A stretch of DNA of 64,000 nt from assembly GCF_001428005.1 (NCBI RefSeq), contig NZ_LMSB01000008.1, positions 46,295 to 110,294 of the forward strand, read 5' to 3'. The notes under the pieces were generated by a model, which searched no databases, was not told the DNA's origin, and saw only the letters and a program-made list of their open reading frames with translations. How positions within the stretch are numbered: position 1 is the first letter of the stretch; every line of letters starts with the position of its first letter. Shown here piece after piece: positions 54,089 through 61,946 of this stretch. This stretch comes from Arthrobacter sp. Soil736. Lineage in GTDB: Bacteria > Actinomycetota > Actinomycetes > Actinomycetales > Micrococcaceae. Made by a program: the position numbers and the translations under genes.

Positions 54089-55528
54089 CTAGTTCGGTAT
54101 TACGGGCGGCACGAACTGGAAGGTCATCCCCAGCAGCCAGACCAGCAGCAACACAACCGGCAGGTGGAACAGGAACTGCAGGAAGGTGAAGCCCACCAGA
54201 TCCCGGGCTCGCAACTTCAGAACCGCCAGCAGCGGCAGCATGAAAAATGGATTGACCAGGTTGGGCAGCGCTTCTGCGATGTTGTATATCTGTACTGTCC
54301 AGCCAAGGTTCATGTTCACATCCGTCGCGGACTGCATCACGTAGGGCGCCTCGACCAGCCACTTTCCTCCGCCGGATGGCACAAACATGCCGAGAACGGC
54401 CGTGTAGATGGCGATGATGACGGCGAAACCCCCGTTGCCGCCGATGCTGGTGAAGAAGTGCGCCAGATGCTCGGAGACGGAGAGGCCCCCTACCCCGGTG
54501 GCTTTGGTCAGAATGGCAGCCATCGCCGCGTACAGCGGGAACTGCACCAAAATTCCGGCCGTGGCTGGCACTGCTTTGGTCACGGCCTGGAGGAATTTGC
54601 GGGGAGTGCCATGCAGCACCAGCCCCAGCACCAAAAAGACCAGGAGGTAGGCGTTGAGCGAACTGACCACGCTAAGAACGGGCAGGGTCAGAACCTGCGA
54701 GATAAGCCAGCCCAAGGTGAGAACACCCGCGAGGATGGGGAGGATTCGGCTGTATTCCAGCCATTCGCCCGGCCGCGACCGTGGCTCGGAGTCTTCGGGC
54801 CGGTCGTCCAGATCAACACCCAGATCGGCGGCCGTCCTTATGGCGCTGCCCCGAGGAGCCGAGAAATGGGCGATGACGGTGGTGAGCAGCATCAGGACGG
54901 CCAGCGTCAGCAGGGACTGCCAGGTAAAGATGGTGGTGCCGAAGTCTAGGACTCCCGTAATTTTCAACAACGCCGGCGGAATGGAGGCCTTGGTCGCCTG
55001 GAGCTGGGCCGCCGAGGAGGACAGTCCCAAAGCCCAGACAGCGCCGAGTCCCATGAAGGCGGCCGCGCCGAGGGCGCGGTAATCGACGACGAGATCCTTG
55101 CGGCGGGCAATGGCTCGCGCCAGGAGGCCGCCGAAGATCAGGCTCAACCCCCAGTTAAGGAAGGATACAGACATGGCCAGCACAGCGACAAAGCTGACGG
55201 CGGTGCGGGCATTGCTCGGAATGTGCGCCAAGCGATCAATCATCCGCGCAACCGGTGGCGACGTGGCTACAACATAGCCGGTCAGCACCACCATGGCCAT
55301 CTGCAAGGTGAAGGCTGTCAGGTCCCAGAAGCCGTTGCCGAAGGAATCGACAATAGCTTTAGGGGAAGCCCCTATAGCCAGTGCCGCCACAGCGACCAGC
55401 ACGACGCCGGCCAGGGCAAAAATGTAGGCGTCCGGAAACCACTTCTGCGTCCACCCGGCGAGCCATTGCGCCAGTCGGGCCAGACCCTTCTGCGGGACGT
55501 CCTGCTGCTTGAGTTGCATAGTATTCAT
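54089..55528 (-). CDS. atoE: Short-chain fatty acid transporter AtoE
   Basis: 479 aa with 11-12 membrane segments, matching AtoE (TIGR00366): [33 protein letters not shown] at the start, [20 protein letters not shown], and [20 protein letters not shown] near the end. It likely imports acetoacetate, butyrate or similar. It lies between the two CoA-transferase subunits, an unusual order since A and B are normally adjacent. Confidence 0.93.
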   Translation of the reverse strand: MNTMQLKQQDVPQKGLARLAQWLAGWTQKWFPDAYIFALAGVVLVAVAALAIGASPKAIVDSFGNGFWDLTAFTLQMAMVVLTGYVVATSPPVARMIDRLAHIPSNARTAVSFVAVLAMSVSFLNWGLSLIFGGLLARAIARRKDLVVDYRALGAAAFMGLGAVWALGLSSSAAQLQATKASIPPALLKITGVLDFGTTIFTWQSLLTLAVLMLLTTVIAHFSAPRGSAIRTAADLGVDLDDRPEDSEPRSRPGEWLEYSRILPILAGVLTLGWLISQVLTLPVLSVVSSLNAYLLVFLVLGLVLHGTPRKFLQAVTKAVPATAGILVQFPLYAAMAAILTKATGVGGLSVSEHLAHFFTSIGGNGGFAVIIAIYTAVLGMFVPSGGGKWLVEAPYVMQSATDVNMNLGWTVQIYNIAEALPNLVNPFFMLPLLAVLKLRARDLVGFTFLQFLFHLPVVLLLVWLLGMTFQFVPPVIPN

Positions 55529-55581
55529 GATCAGGTTTCTCTTTCCGTTGAGTGTGTGACCGTTGCAGGGTGAGGTGTCGC

Positions 55582-56304
55582 TCAGGCGGGGACAGGCATC
55601 GCTTCGGCTCGAGTGCGGACGGTACGCTGCTCGATGTCCTTGACGCGGGCGTTCGCTTGGACGAGCCGCTGGACGTACACGCCAGGCGTGACGATGTGGT
55701 TGGGGTCAAGGGTGCCGGGTTCCGTAATGTACTCGGCTTCCGCGATAGTCACGACGCCGGCGGTGGCCACAACAGGGTTGAAGTTCCGGGCTGTGTAGCG
55801 GTAGATCAGGTTTCCGTCTGTGTCCGCCGTGTGGGCGTGGACAAGCGCAACGTCGGCCACGATGCCGCGCTCCTGGACGTACGTCACGCCGTCGAACACT
55901 TCCAGCGGCTTGCCTTCCGCCACGAGGGTCCCGACGCCGGTCCGCGTGTAGAACGCGGGGATGCCGGCACCTCCGGCGCGGAGCCGCTCCGCGAGCGTGC
56001 CCTGCGGTGTGAACTCGACCTCCAGGAGGCCGGACAGGTACTGCTCGGCGAAGAGCTTGTTCTCGCCCACGTAAGAGGCGATAACCTTGCGGACCTGGCC
56101 GGCTTCGATGAGGACGCCCAAGCCCTTTCCGTCCACGCCCATGTTGTTGGAAACAACCGTCAGATCCTTGACACCGGAATCGCGGACGGAGTCGATCAGG
56201 TCGGCGGGGATGCCGCTGAGGCCGAAGCCGCCGACCGCTAGCGTCATGCCGTCGTGGAGCAAGTCCTGCAGCGCGGCGGCTGCGGAAGTTTGAAGTTTGG
56301 CCAT
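55582..56304 (-). CDS. scoA: 3-oxoacid CoA-transferase, subunit A
   Basis: 240 aa. It contains the CoA-binding glycine motif VGGFGLSGIPADLIDSV and EAGQVRKVIASYVGEN, plus YGTYVAEGK-like AEGKPLEVFDGVTYV. GAGGAG precedes the ATG at 56304. First gene of the ketone-body operon. Its promoter overlaps the palindrome at 56330-56342, so repression by the divergent IclR is likely. Confidence 0.95.
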   Translation of the reverse strand: MAKLQTSAAAALQDLLHDGMTLAVGGFGLSGIPADLIDSVRDSGVKDLTVVSNNMGVDGKGLGVLIEAGQVRKVIASYVGENKLFAEQYLSGLLEVEFTPQGTLAERLRAGGAGIPAFYTRTGVGTLVAEGKPLEVFDGVTYVQERGIVADVALVHAHTADTDGNLIYRYTARNFNPVVATAGVVTIAEAEYITEPGTLDPNHIVTPGVYVQRLVQANARVKDIEQRTVRTRAEAMPVPA

Positions 56305-56329
56305 GGAAACTCCTCATTGAGTCTTCGTA

Positions 56330-56342
56330 TCCACTAAGTGGA
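56330..56342. promoter_or_regulatory. IclR operator at the scoA promoter
   Basis: TCCACTAAGTGGA, a perfect 6+1+6 palindrome 26 bases before the scoA start. The same shape occurs at 56450-56462 before iclR. Confidence 0.8.
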
Positions 56343-56449
56343 CATTGGGGTCTGTCACAGGAGCCTACGGTGGCACAGGAATGAGGGTCAAGGGAAAAAA
56401 TCAGCGAGTGCGCGGGATTCCGCACAGTGTGGACTGTATCCTTGAGGGG

Positions 56450-56462
56450 TCCACATTGTGGA
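56450..56462. promoter_or_regulatory. IclR operator before its own gene
   Basis: TCCACATTGTGGA, a perfect 6+1+6 palindrome 24 bases before the iclR start, like the one at 56330. A further half-site (GTGTGGACT, 56428-56436) is near. Sharing suggests control of both divergent units, with autoregulation. Confidence 0.8.
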
Positions 56463-56485
56463 GGAATTCTGAGAGTGGAGGCCCG

Positions 56486-57289
56486 ATGACCAACACGCCA
56501 AGTCAAAATGTGCAAGGCACCCAAGTGGTCCGCCGGGTGGCGGCCCTGTTGCGCATCGCGGGCAGGAAACCGGAGGGAATCTCCATCGCGGGGCTGGTCC
56601 GTGAATCGGGGCTTACCCGGCCCACGGTCCACCGGCTCCTTGCTTCCCTCGCGGCCGAGGGGCTGCTGGACCATGATGCGCACACCGGCAACTGGATCCT
56701 GGGACCTGAAGTCTTCCTCCTGGGTGCAGTGGCTGCGTCGCGCTTCCCTTTCGAGGACATTGCCCGTCCCAGCCTTCGGCGCCTCGCCGAAGAGACGGGG
56801 GAGAGTGCGTTCTATTCGATTTGCCGCGGCCAGGAAACTGTGTGCGTGCTCCGGGAGGAAGGGAGCTTCCCCGTCCGCTCCTTCGTGCTGCATGAAGGAG
56901 TCCGCTTCCCGCTCGGCGTCGCGTCGGCAGGGATCGCCATCATGGCGTTCCTTCCCGACGACGAACAAGAGACCTTGCTCTCACGCTGGGAGGAACACGC
57001 GGGCGGGTTCGCCGCCGGCCACAGTGCCGCCGTCGTTCGCGGCAGCCTGCAACAGACCAGGCTCAAGGGATACTCGGTGAACCCCGGGCTGGTGCTCGAG
57101 GGAAGCTGGGGCATGGGGGCCGCTGTTTTCGACCAGCAGGCGCGGCCCACGGGCGCCCTGTCCCTCACTGGTATCGAACCGCGCTTCCGTCCGGAACGGC
57201 AGGAGCTCCTCGGTAGGCTGCTGCTCGAGGAGGCCCACAGGATCACTACTCGCCTGCAAATCGGCGCCCCGGCACCCTCTGGAAATTAG
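56486..57289 (+). CDS. IclR family transcriptional regulator of the acetoacetate operon
   Basis: 267 aa. HTH (RVAALLRIAGRKPEGISIAGLVRESGLTRPTVHRLLASL) then the IclR effector domain (ILGPEVFLLG; SFVLHEGVRFPLGVASAGIAIMAFLPDDEQ). GTGGAGG precedes the ATG at 56486; an ATG/GTG farther up in frame lies inside the operator region. Probably represses scoA-atoE-scoB-thiolase until an acyl compound such as acetoacetate binds. Two palindromes flank the promoters. Confidence 0.93.
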   Translation: MTNTPSQNVQGTQVVRRVAALLRIAGRKPEGISIAGLVRESGLTRPTVHRLLASLAAEGLLDHDAHTGNWILGPEVFLLGAVAASRFPFEDIARPSLRRLAEETGESAFYSICRGQETVCVLREEGSFPVRSFVLHEGVRFPLGVASAGIAIMAFLPDDEQETLLSRWEEHAGGFAAGHSAAVVRGSLQQTRLKGYSVNPGLVLEGSWGMGAAVFDQQARPTGALSLTGIEPRFRPERQELLGRLLLEEAHRITTRLQIGAPAPSGN

Positions 57290-57528
57290 CCGACGATGCC
57301 TGCCAGGCCACGCCATTGCTTGAAGGTATTGAAGTTCCGTTCTACAACGTTCCGGCCCTTGTAGCCCTCCTTGTCAAAGACCGCCGTCCTTTCGGTGCCG
57401 CTGGCAGCGGTGACCTGGGCGATCATCCAGGTGTGGACGGCGGAAGATCCGGGCCTCGAACCCATGCACCCGGACCTGTCCCCTGCCAACAGCCAGCCGA
57501 CGTAGCAACGCACGACGGCGGGCCGCAC
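57286..57528 (-). mobile_element. C-terminal remnant of an IS5-family transposase
   Basis: The minus-strand product ends YKGRNVVERNFNTFKQWRGLAG, the conserved ending of IS5-type DDE transposases (KGRNVVERCFNRLKQWRG). The catalytic DDE part is not visible, and no terminal repeats were found. A dead fragment. Confidence 0.7.
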
Positions 57529-57678
57529 CTTGGGCCGTCAGGAACAGTTGGCTTCCGCAGCCCCGGCTTCACCGGAGGCCGCCTGCCGCACCAAAGTCAC
57601 GGTGCATGCATGGTAAGCACACTTACTAACGTTACGATAGCCCGTTATATCGGCCTTCCTGTGCGTAAAATCAACGCC
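57290..57678. other. Gene-free stretch with the IS5 remnant
   Basis: 389 bases between iclR and the next small gene. Apart from the transposase fragment (57286-57528) no gene is seen. Near the end the promoter of the small gene is likely: TAAAAT at 57666-57671, seven bases before its ATG. Confidence 0.6.
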
Positions 57679-57969
57679 ATGGGATCAACTGGAACACTGT
57701 TCGGCTGGGCATTCGGCGACTCGGCGCGCGAGGACGACGCTGCGTACGTCAGCGGGCTCAAGCGGGAGGCCCTGGACAACGCCACCCAGGCTGCGAAGTC
57801 CAAGGGCTTTGACGTTGAGCCCGGTTCGGAGGTCTTCACCGTCCTCAGCGCCGGCGATGCCCTGGTGGATGTGGACACGGCACCGGACAGCCTGGTGGTT
57901 CGCTGCACGGTGAAACTCGTGGGTGAGGGAGCAGACAAAATCCACGCCGAAGGGCCCATGAACGGCTAA
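57679..57969 (+). CDS. Small protein of unknown function
   Basis: 96 aa from the ATG at 57679; leaderless start is suggested by TAAAAT seven bases upstream. The sequence has FGWAFGDSAREDDAAYVSGLKREALDNATQAAKSKGFDVEPGSEVF and a beta strand SLVVRCTVKLVG, an alpha/beta profile. No family recognised. It lies between a dead transposase and a dead DUF1206 gene, yet its own coding pattern is intact. Confidence 0.6.
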   Translation: MGSTGTLFGWAFGDSAREDDAAYVSGLKREALDNATQAAKSKGFDVEPGSEVFTVLSAGDALVDVDTAPDSLVVRCTVKLVGEGADKIHAEGPMNG

Positions 57970-57985
57970 TCGGGCCCCGGCGGAC

Positions 57986-58182
57986 GAGGAGTCCACCATC
58001 GGCGAAGCGGCCGACGCGGCAGAGGCGGCGTCGAACACCAAGGTGCTGGACGTCGTCGCGCGTTTAGGCTTTGCCGTGATGGCCCTGCTCCACATGGTGG
58101 TTGGCGCCATCTGGCCATCGGCGCCGGCTTCATTTGCTACGGCATCTTTGCCCTGGTTCGGTCAAAGTTCGGCAGGATGTGA
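57986..58182 (+). pseudogene. Internally deleted DUF1206 membrane protein
   Basis: The first part reads EAADAAEAASNTKVLDVVAR-LGFAVMALLHMVVGA, the family start and first membrane helix; in another frame after the junction near 58105 comes GAGFICYGIFALVRSKFGRM, the family end, with a stop. The normal protein is about 270 aa with six helices; most of it is missing, so the two ends were brought together by deletion. Confidence 0.75.
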
Positions 58183-58272
58183 GTCATGCGCCGGCGCAGT
58201 ATGACAGGCGAGTTCCGTGAACCCGCCCGGCAGGCAAGCGACAGCCTCCGCAGGTCGGGGCCCCATCCCCGA

Positions 58273-58328
58273 CTAGGTAGCAGCTCACGCCGTTCTGAGC
58301 CGTCAAAACGACGTCAGCTGCTACCCAG
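58273..58328. repeat. Repeat family B palindrome, left copy
   Basis: 56-bp imperfect palindrome beginning CTAGGTAGCAG and ending CTGCTACCCAG. Its inverted, nearly identical copy lies at 59916-59971, on the other side of the reductase gene. Confidence 0.85.
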
Positions 58329-58358
58329 GTGGCGGAACCTGGCGGACGTTAAAGCGAC

Positions 58359-58403
58359 GCGGGGTCCCTCCCCGCCCGGCTAACGGGCGGGGAGGGACCC
58401 CGC
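58359..58403 (-). terminator. Terminator of reductase paralogue 2
   Basis: Perfect 20-bp stem with arms starting GCGGGGTCCCTCCCCG and ending CCCGC, loop GCTAA. It is 15 bases past the stop at 58418 on the minus strand. Confidence 0.8.
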
Positions 58404-58417
58404 GGCACTGCAATGAA

Positions 58418-59884
58418 CTAGACGCTGGCGGCAACCCCGTCGCGGGAGATGGCAACCATGTCCTCGCGCGGCACAACCTTGATGCGCTCGCGCTTGACCT
58501 CGACACCGTGCGATCCGCCGGCCGCGGTGGCCTCGGCGCCCAGGGCGAGTTCGTGCGCGTCCAGGGCCAGCCAGCCTTCCCAGCTGGTGTACTGCACGCC
58601 GCGGCTTTCCAGAAGGTCGACGACGGCGCTGGCGGCGGGTGCCTCGGCAACCGGCAGGTTCTCGCGGTCTTCGAGCAGGTACGTCACGGTTTCGAGGGCG
58701 TCGCCCTTGGTGTGCCCGATCAGGCCCACGGGGCCACGCTTGATCCAGCCCGTGGCGTAGATGCCCGGAACGTGCTCGCCGGACGAGTCCAGGACGCGGC
58801 CGCCGGCGTTCGGGACCACGCCCTTCTTGTGGTCGAACTCGATCTCCGGCAGGGCGGAACCGAAGTAGCCGATCGCGCGGTAGACGGCCTGGACCGGGTA
58901 GTCGATGTATTCGCCGGTGCCGCGGGCGTTGCCCGTGCCGTCCAGCTCGGTGCGTTCAAACTTGATGCCGCTGACGCGCCCGGGGTTCTCGGCGTCGTCG
59001 TAAACCTCCACCGGGCTGTGCAGGAAGTGCAGGTGCAGGCGGCGGGAGGCCTTGAGCTCGGAGAGGTCCTCGGGCTGCTCGGCGATCCAGTTGGTGAGCG
59101 TGCCCACCATGGTCTTGGTCTGGTTGTTGCTCTGGATCTGGCGGTCGGATTCCTCGTCGAACTCGAAGTCCTCCGGGTACAGGATGATGTCCACGTCCTT
59201 GGAATGGGACAGCTCGCGCAGTTCCAGCGGGGTGAACTTGACCTGGGCGGGGCCGCGGCGGCCGAACACGTGGACGTCCGTGACGGGAGATGACTTCAGG
59301 CCGGCGTAGACGTTGTCCGGGATCTCGGAGACCAGGAGGTCGTCGGCGTGCTTGGACAGGACGCGGGCCACGTCCAGGGCCACGTTGCCGTTGCCGATCA
59401 CGGCGATTTCCTTGGCATCCAGCGGCCATTCGCGGGACACGTCCGGGTGGCCGTCGTACCAGGAAACGAAGTCCGCGCCGCCGTAGGAGGCGTCCAGCTC
59501 GATGCCCGGGATGTTCAGGTCCGCGTCCTTGATGGCGCCGGTGGCGAAGATGAGGGCGTCGTAGTGGGTGCGCAGGTCCTCGATGGAGAGGTCCGTGCCG
59601 TAGTCCACGTTGCCGAAGAAACGGATGTCGCCGCGGTCCAGGACCTTGTGCAGGGCGTTGACGATGCCCTTGATGCGCGGGTGGTCCGGCGCAACGCCGT
59701 AGCGGATCAGGCCGTAGGGGGCCGGGTAGCGGTCAAAGAGGTCGATGCTCACGGTCAGCTCGCCGCTCTTGACGGCCTCGCTCTTGGTGAGGATGTCCGC
59801 TGCGTAGACGCCGGCCGGGCCGGACCCGACGACGGCCACACGCAACGGGCGGGCAGCGGTTCCTACGGTGGTGCTGGTTGACAC
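58418..59884 (-). CDS. fprA: Ferredoxin/NADP reductase-like FAD oxidoreductase, FprA type (paralogue 2)
   Basis: 488 aa; GTG 59884 with AAAGGAA upstream. It has FAD motif VAVVGSGPAGVYAADIL and NADPH motif IAVIGNGNVALDVARVL, plus the end GWIKRGPVGLIGHTKGDALET, identical in long blocks to paralogue 1 (37814-39247). It lies in the sulfur-assimilation neighbourhood, before siroheme synthase on the same strand, so it probably supplies electrons to a ferredoxin-dependent sulfite or nitrite reductase; the reductase itself is not in the window. Repeat-B palindromes flank it. Confidence 0.93.
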   Translation of the reverse strand: MSTSTTVGTAARPLRVAVVGSGPAGVYAADILTKSEAVKSGELTVSIDLFDRYPAPYGLIRYGVAPDHPRIKGIVNALHKVLDRGDIRFFGNVDYGTDLSIEDLRTHYDALIFATGAIKDADLNIPGIELDASYGGADFVSWYDGHPDVSREWPLDAKEIAVIGNGNVALDVARVLSKHADDLLVSEIPDNVYAGLKSSPVTDVHVFGRRGPAQVKFTPLELRELSHSKDVDIILYPEDFEFDEESDRQIQSNNQTKTMVGTLTNWIAEQPEDLSELKASRRLHLHFLHSPVEVYDDAENPGRVSGIKFERTELDGTGNARGTGEYIDYPVQAVYRAIGYFGSALPEIEFDHKKGVVPNAGGRVLDSSGEHVPGIYATGWIKRGPVGLIGHTKGDALETVTYLLEDRENLPVAEAPAASAVVDLLESRGVQYTSWEGWLALDAHELALGAEATAAGGSHGVEVKRERIKVVPREDMVAISRDGVAASV

Positions 59885-59915
59885 GGCTGTGTTCCTTTTC
59901 TTCGGTCCCGCCCAA

Positions 59916-59971
59916 CTAGGTAGCAGCAGACGTCGTTTTGACGGCTCAGAACGGCGTGTACTGCTACCCAG
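59916..59971. repeat. Repeat family B palindrome, right copy
   Basis: Inverted copy of the 58273 element, extended by CCCAA/TTGGG outer arms (59911-59976). It sits in the 100-base gap between the siroheme synthase stop and the reductase start, so it may be a terminator for the first and affect the second's promoter. Confidence 0.85.
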
Positions 59972-59985
59972 TTGGGGAACGGGGG

Positions 59986-61284
59986 CTAGGGGGTGAGAAC
60001 GCGGGTGGTGCTCGTACGGGGCTTGTTGGGGCTGGTGGTGCTGTAGTCAGCGGTCTTGAAGTGCGACGGCGCGAAGGGGCTCACGCGGACAACGTCACCT
60101 ATGACGATCACGGCAGGATTCGCGACGCCGGTGGCCTCGGCCTGGTCGGCGATGGTCGCGACAGTGCCGATCGTCACGCGCTGGTTCGGCAGGTAGCCGT
60201 TCTCCACAATACCAACCGGGGTGTCCCCGGGCAGACCGGCGAGGACCAGGGCGGCCGCGGATTCGCGCAACTGGCCCACTCCCATGAGGAGCACCACGGT
60301 GTGGTCGGCGCGGGCCGGAACCTCGGACAGTTCCTCGTGGCCGGTCACCACGCTGAAGCCCTTGGCCAGGCCGCGGTGCGTCACGGGAATGCCGGCGGCG
60401 GCGGGCACGGAAATGGCGGACGTCACGCCGGAAACCACTTCAACTTCGACGCCGTGGTGGCGGCAGAACTCTGCTTCCTCGCCGCCGCGGCCCAGGACGT
60501 AGGGATCCCCGCCCTTGAGGCGCACCACGCGGTGGCCGGCGAGGGCTTCCTCCACGAGGATGCGGTTTATCCCGGCCTGCGGCACGGGGTGGTGGCCCGG
60601 CGTCTTGCCGACCTCGATTACGCGGACATCCGGGGCCAGTTCGTTGAGCAGTTCTCGAGGGCCCAGGCGGTCTGCGACCACGACGTCGGCCTGGCCCAGC
60701 AGCCGACGGCCGCGCACGGTGATGAGCCCGGTGTCGCCGGGGCCGCCGCCGACGAGGGCGACGGAACCCCGGTGATTGGGCTTGTCGAAATCAGGCTTGG
60801 GCACGCGGCGCCGGCGCAGCGGGAGGTCGCCGGTTTCGAGCGCGGTGGCGACGGCGTCGCGCAGGGCCATGGCGCGGCGCGGGTCTCCACCTGCGTTCAC
60901 GGCGATCTTGACGTCGTCCACCACGGCGACGGCGGGGGTCCAGGCCGCGGAGGCCTCGTGGTCGGAGGCGTTGACGCACCAGACGCGCTGCGCCTCGGCG
61001 TCGGCCGACACCCGGGCGTCCACGGCGGGATCACCGGTGGCGGTCTGGACGAACCAGACGCCGTCGACGTCGGAAGAAGAATAGGTGCGCGGCTCCCAGG
61101 TGAGCAGGCCGGCGTCGGCGAGTTCGCGGAGCCCTGCGGAGGCGTCAGGGGCCACGACGGTGACGCGGGCACCGGCGTCGAGCAGGCCCTTCGCGCGGCG
61201 CGTGGCCACCGGTCCGCCGCCCACCACGAGCACGGGGCGGCCGAGCAGGCGCAGTGCCGTCGGGTAGATGTCCTGAATTGCCAT
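59986..61284 (-). CDS. cysG: Siroheme synthase (uroporphyrinogen-III C-methyltransferase with precorrin-2 dehydrogenase/ferrochelatase domain)
   Basis: 432 aa. Residues 1-155 form the NAD-dependent dehydrogenase/ferrochelatase part (PVLVVGGGPVATRRAKGLL; WCVNASDHEAS); residues about 170-415 the SAM-dependent methylase (VGGGPGDTGLITVRGRRLLGQADVVVADRL; HRVVRLKGGDPYVLGRGGEE; VVSGVTSAISVPAAAGIPVTHRG). It makes siroheme, the cofactor of sulfite and nitrite reductases. Upstream of the reductase paralogue 2 on the same strand. Confidence 0.95.
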   Translation of the reverse strand: MAIQDIYPTALRLLGRPVLVVGGGPVATRRAKGLLDAGARVTVVAPDASAGLRELADAGLLTWEPRTYSSSDVDGVWFVQTATGDPAVDARVSADAEAQRVWCVNASDHEASAAWTPAVAVVDDVKIAVNAGGDPRRAMALRDAVATALETGDLPLRRRRVPKPDFDKPNHRGSVALVGGGPGDTGLITVRGRRLLGQADVVVADRLGPRELLNELAPDVRVIEVGKTPGHHPVPQAGINRILVEEALAGHRVVRLKGGDPYVLGRGGEEAEFCRHHGVEVEVVSGVTSAISVPAAAGIPVTHRGLAKGFSVVTGHEELSEVPARADHTVVLLMGVGQLRESAAALVLAGLPGDTPVGIVENGYLPNQRVTIGTVATIADQAEATGVANPAVIVIGDVVRVSPFAPSHFKTADYSTTSPNKPRTSTTRVLTP

Positions 61285-61406
61285 GAATCAACGGTAGGGC
61301 CGCGTCATATACCGGACCAACGGCGCGGAAACACCAGTTCACGTAAGGTAACGCTGCGTCACATAGGGCGGGGGCAGCGTCCGGCCGCCCGGCCCCGCGC
61401 GGTCCG

Positions 61407-61703
61407 CTACTTCACGGCGATGAGTTCAATCGGCCGGATGTACGGATCCACGGCGAGCAGGGACGGACCGCGTTCGCCCAGGGCGGCAGGAATGGCCCCG
61501 TCGAGGTGGGCCTGCCGGTCCTCCTCGGTGTCAAAAGTGTCGAAAATGCCGAACGTGTCCTCGCTGATACGGAACGCGTACCAGGTCCTGGTGCCCGGCT
61601 CGTTGAGCACTATCTCGCGGCCTCCGTTGAGGAAGTCCCAAACTTCCTGTTCTTTCCCGGGCTTCGCCTCAACCAGTGCCAGCAAGCCAAATTTTGGTGC
61701 CAC
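61407..61703 (-). CDS. Putative quinol monooxygenase (ABM domain)
   Basis: 98 aa, one antibiotic-biosynthesis-monooxygenase domain: GLLALVEAKPGKEQEVWDFLN at the start, RTWYAFRISEDTFGIFDTFDTEEDRQAHLDG typical of the fold. The GTG at 61703 is likely the start (GAGG about eight bases upstream). Small cofactor-free oxygenase of unknown substrate. Divergent from nothing obvious; it is upstream of cysG on the same strand (122-base gap). Confidence 0.88.
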   Translation of the reverse strand: MAPKFGLLALVEAKPGKEQEVWDFLNGGREIVLNEPGTRTWYAFRISEDTFGIFDTFDTEEDRQAHLDGAIPAALGERGPSLLAVDPYIRPIELIAVK

Positions 61704-61946
61704 GGCTATCGCCTCAAATCATTGTCGGGATGGGCCGGGTGCCCGCCTAGTCGCGAGTCTAGGCACGCGGTACGACGGGGACAAGGGTCCGTCGGCAGCG
61801 GCGGTTTGGCGGCAGCGGCTGGCGGGGCCGGCGCCTGCCGGGAGGGTCCCATCGCGGCGCGCGGAACAGGCAGCAAAACAGACAGCGGAAAGCCCGACGG
61901 CGATGGTCGCCGTCGGGCTTTCCGTGTTGCGTATTGCGGAGGTGCT
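61704..61946. other. Intergenic region with the ssu terminator
   Basis: Between the monooxygenase start and the ssuC stop. Only the hairpin at 61887-61923 is notable. Confidence 0.6.
61887..61923 (-). terminator. Terminator of the ssu operon
   Basis: Perfect 17-bp stem, left arm starting GGAAAGCCCGACGG, loop TGG, ending TTTCC. It is 24 bases past the ssuC stop on the minus strand. Confidence 0.85.

Larger units (their letters stand above)
57970..58417. other. Gene-free stretch with DUF1206 remnant, repeat B and terminator
   Basis: 448 bases with no intact gene: the DUF1206 remnant (57986-58182), repeat-family-B palindrome (58273-58328) and the reductase terminator (58359-58403). Confidence 0.7.
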
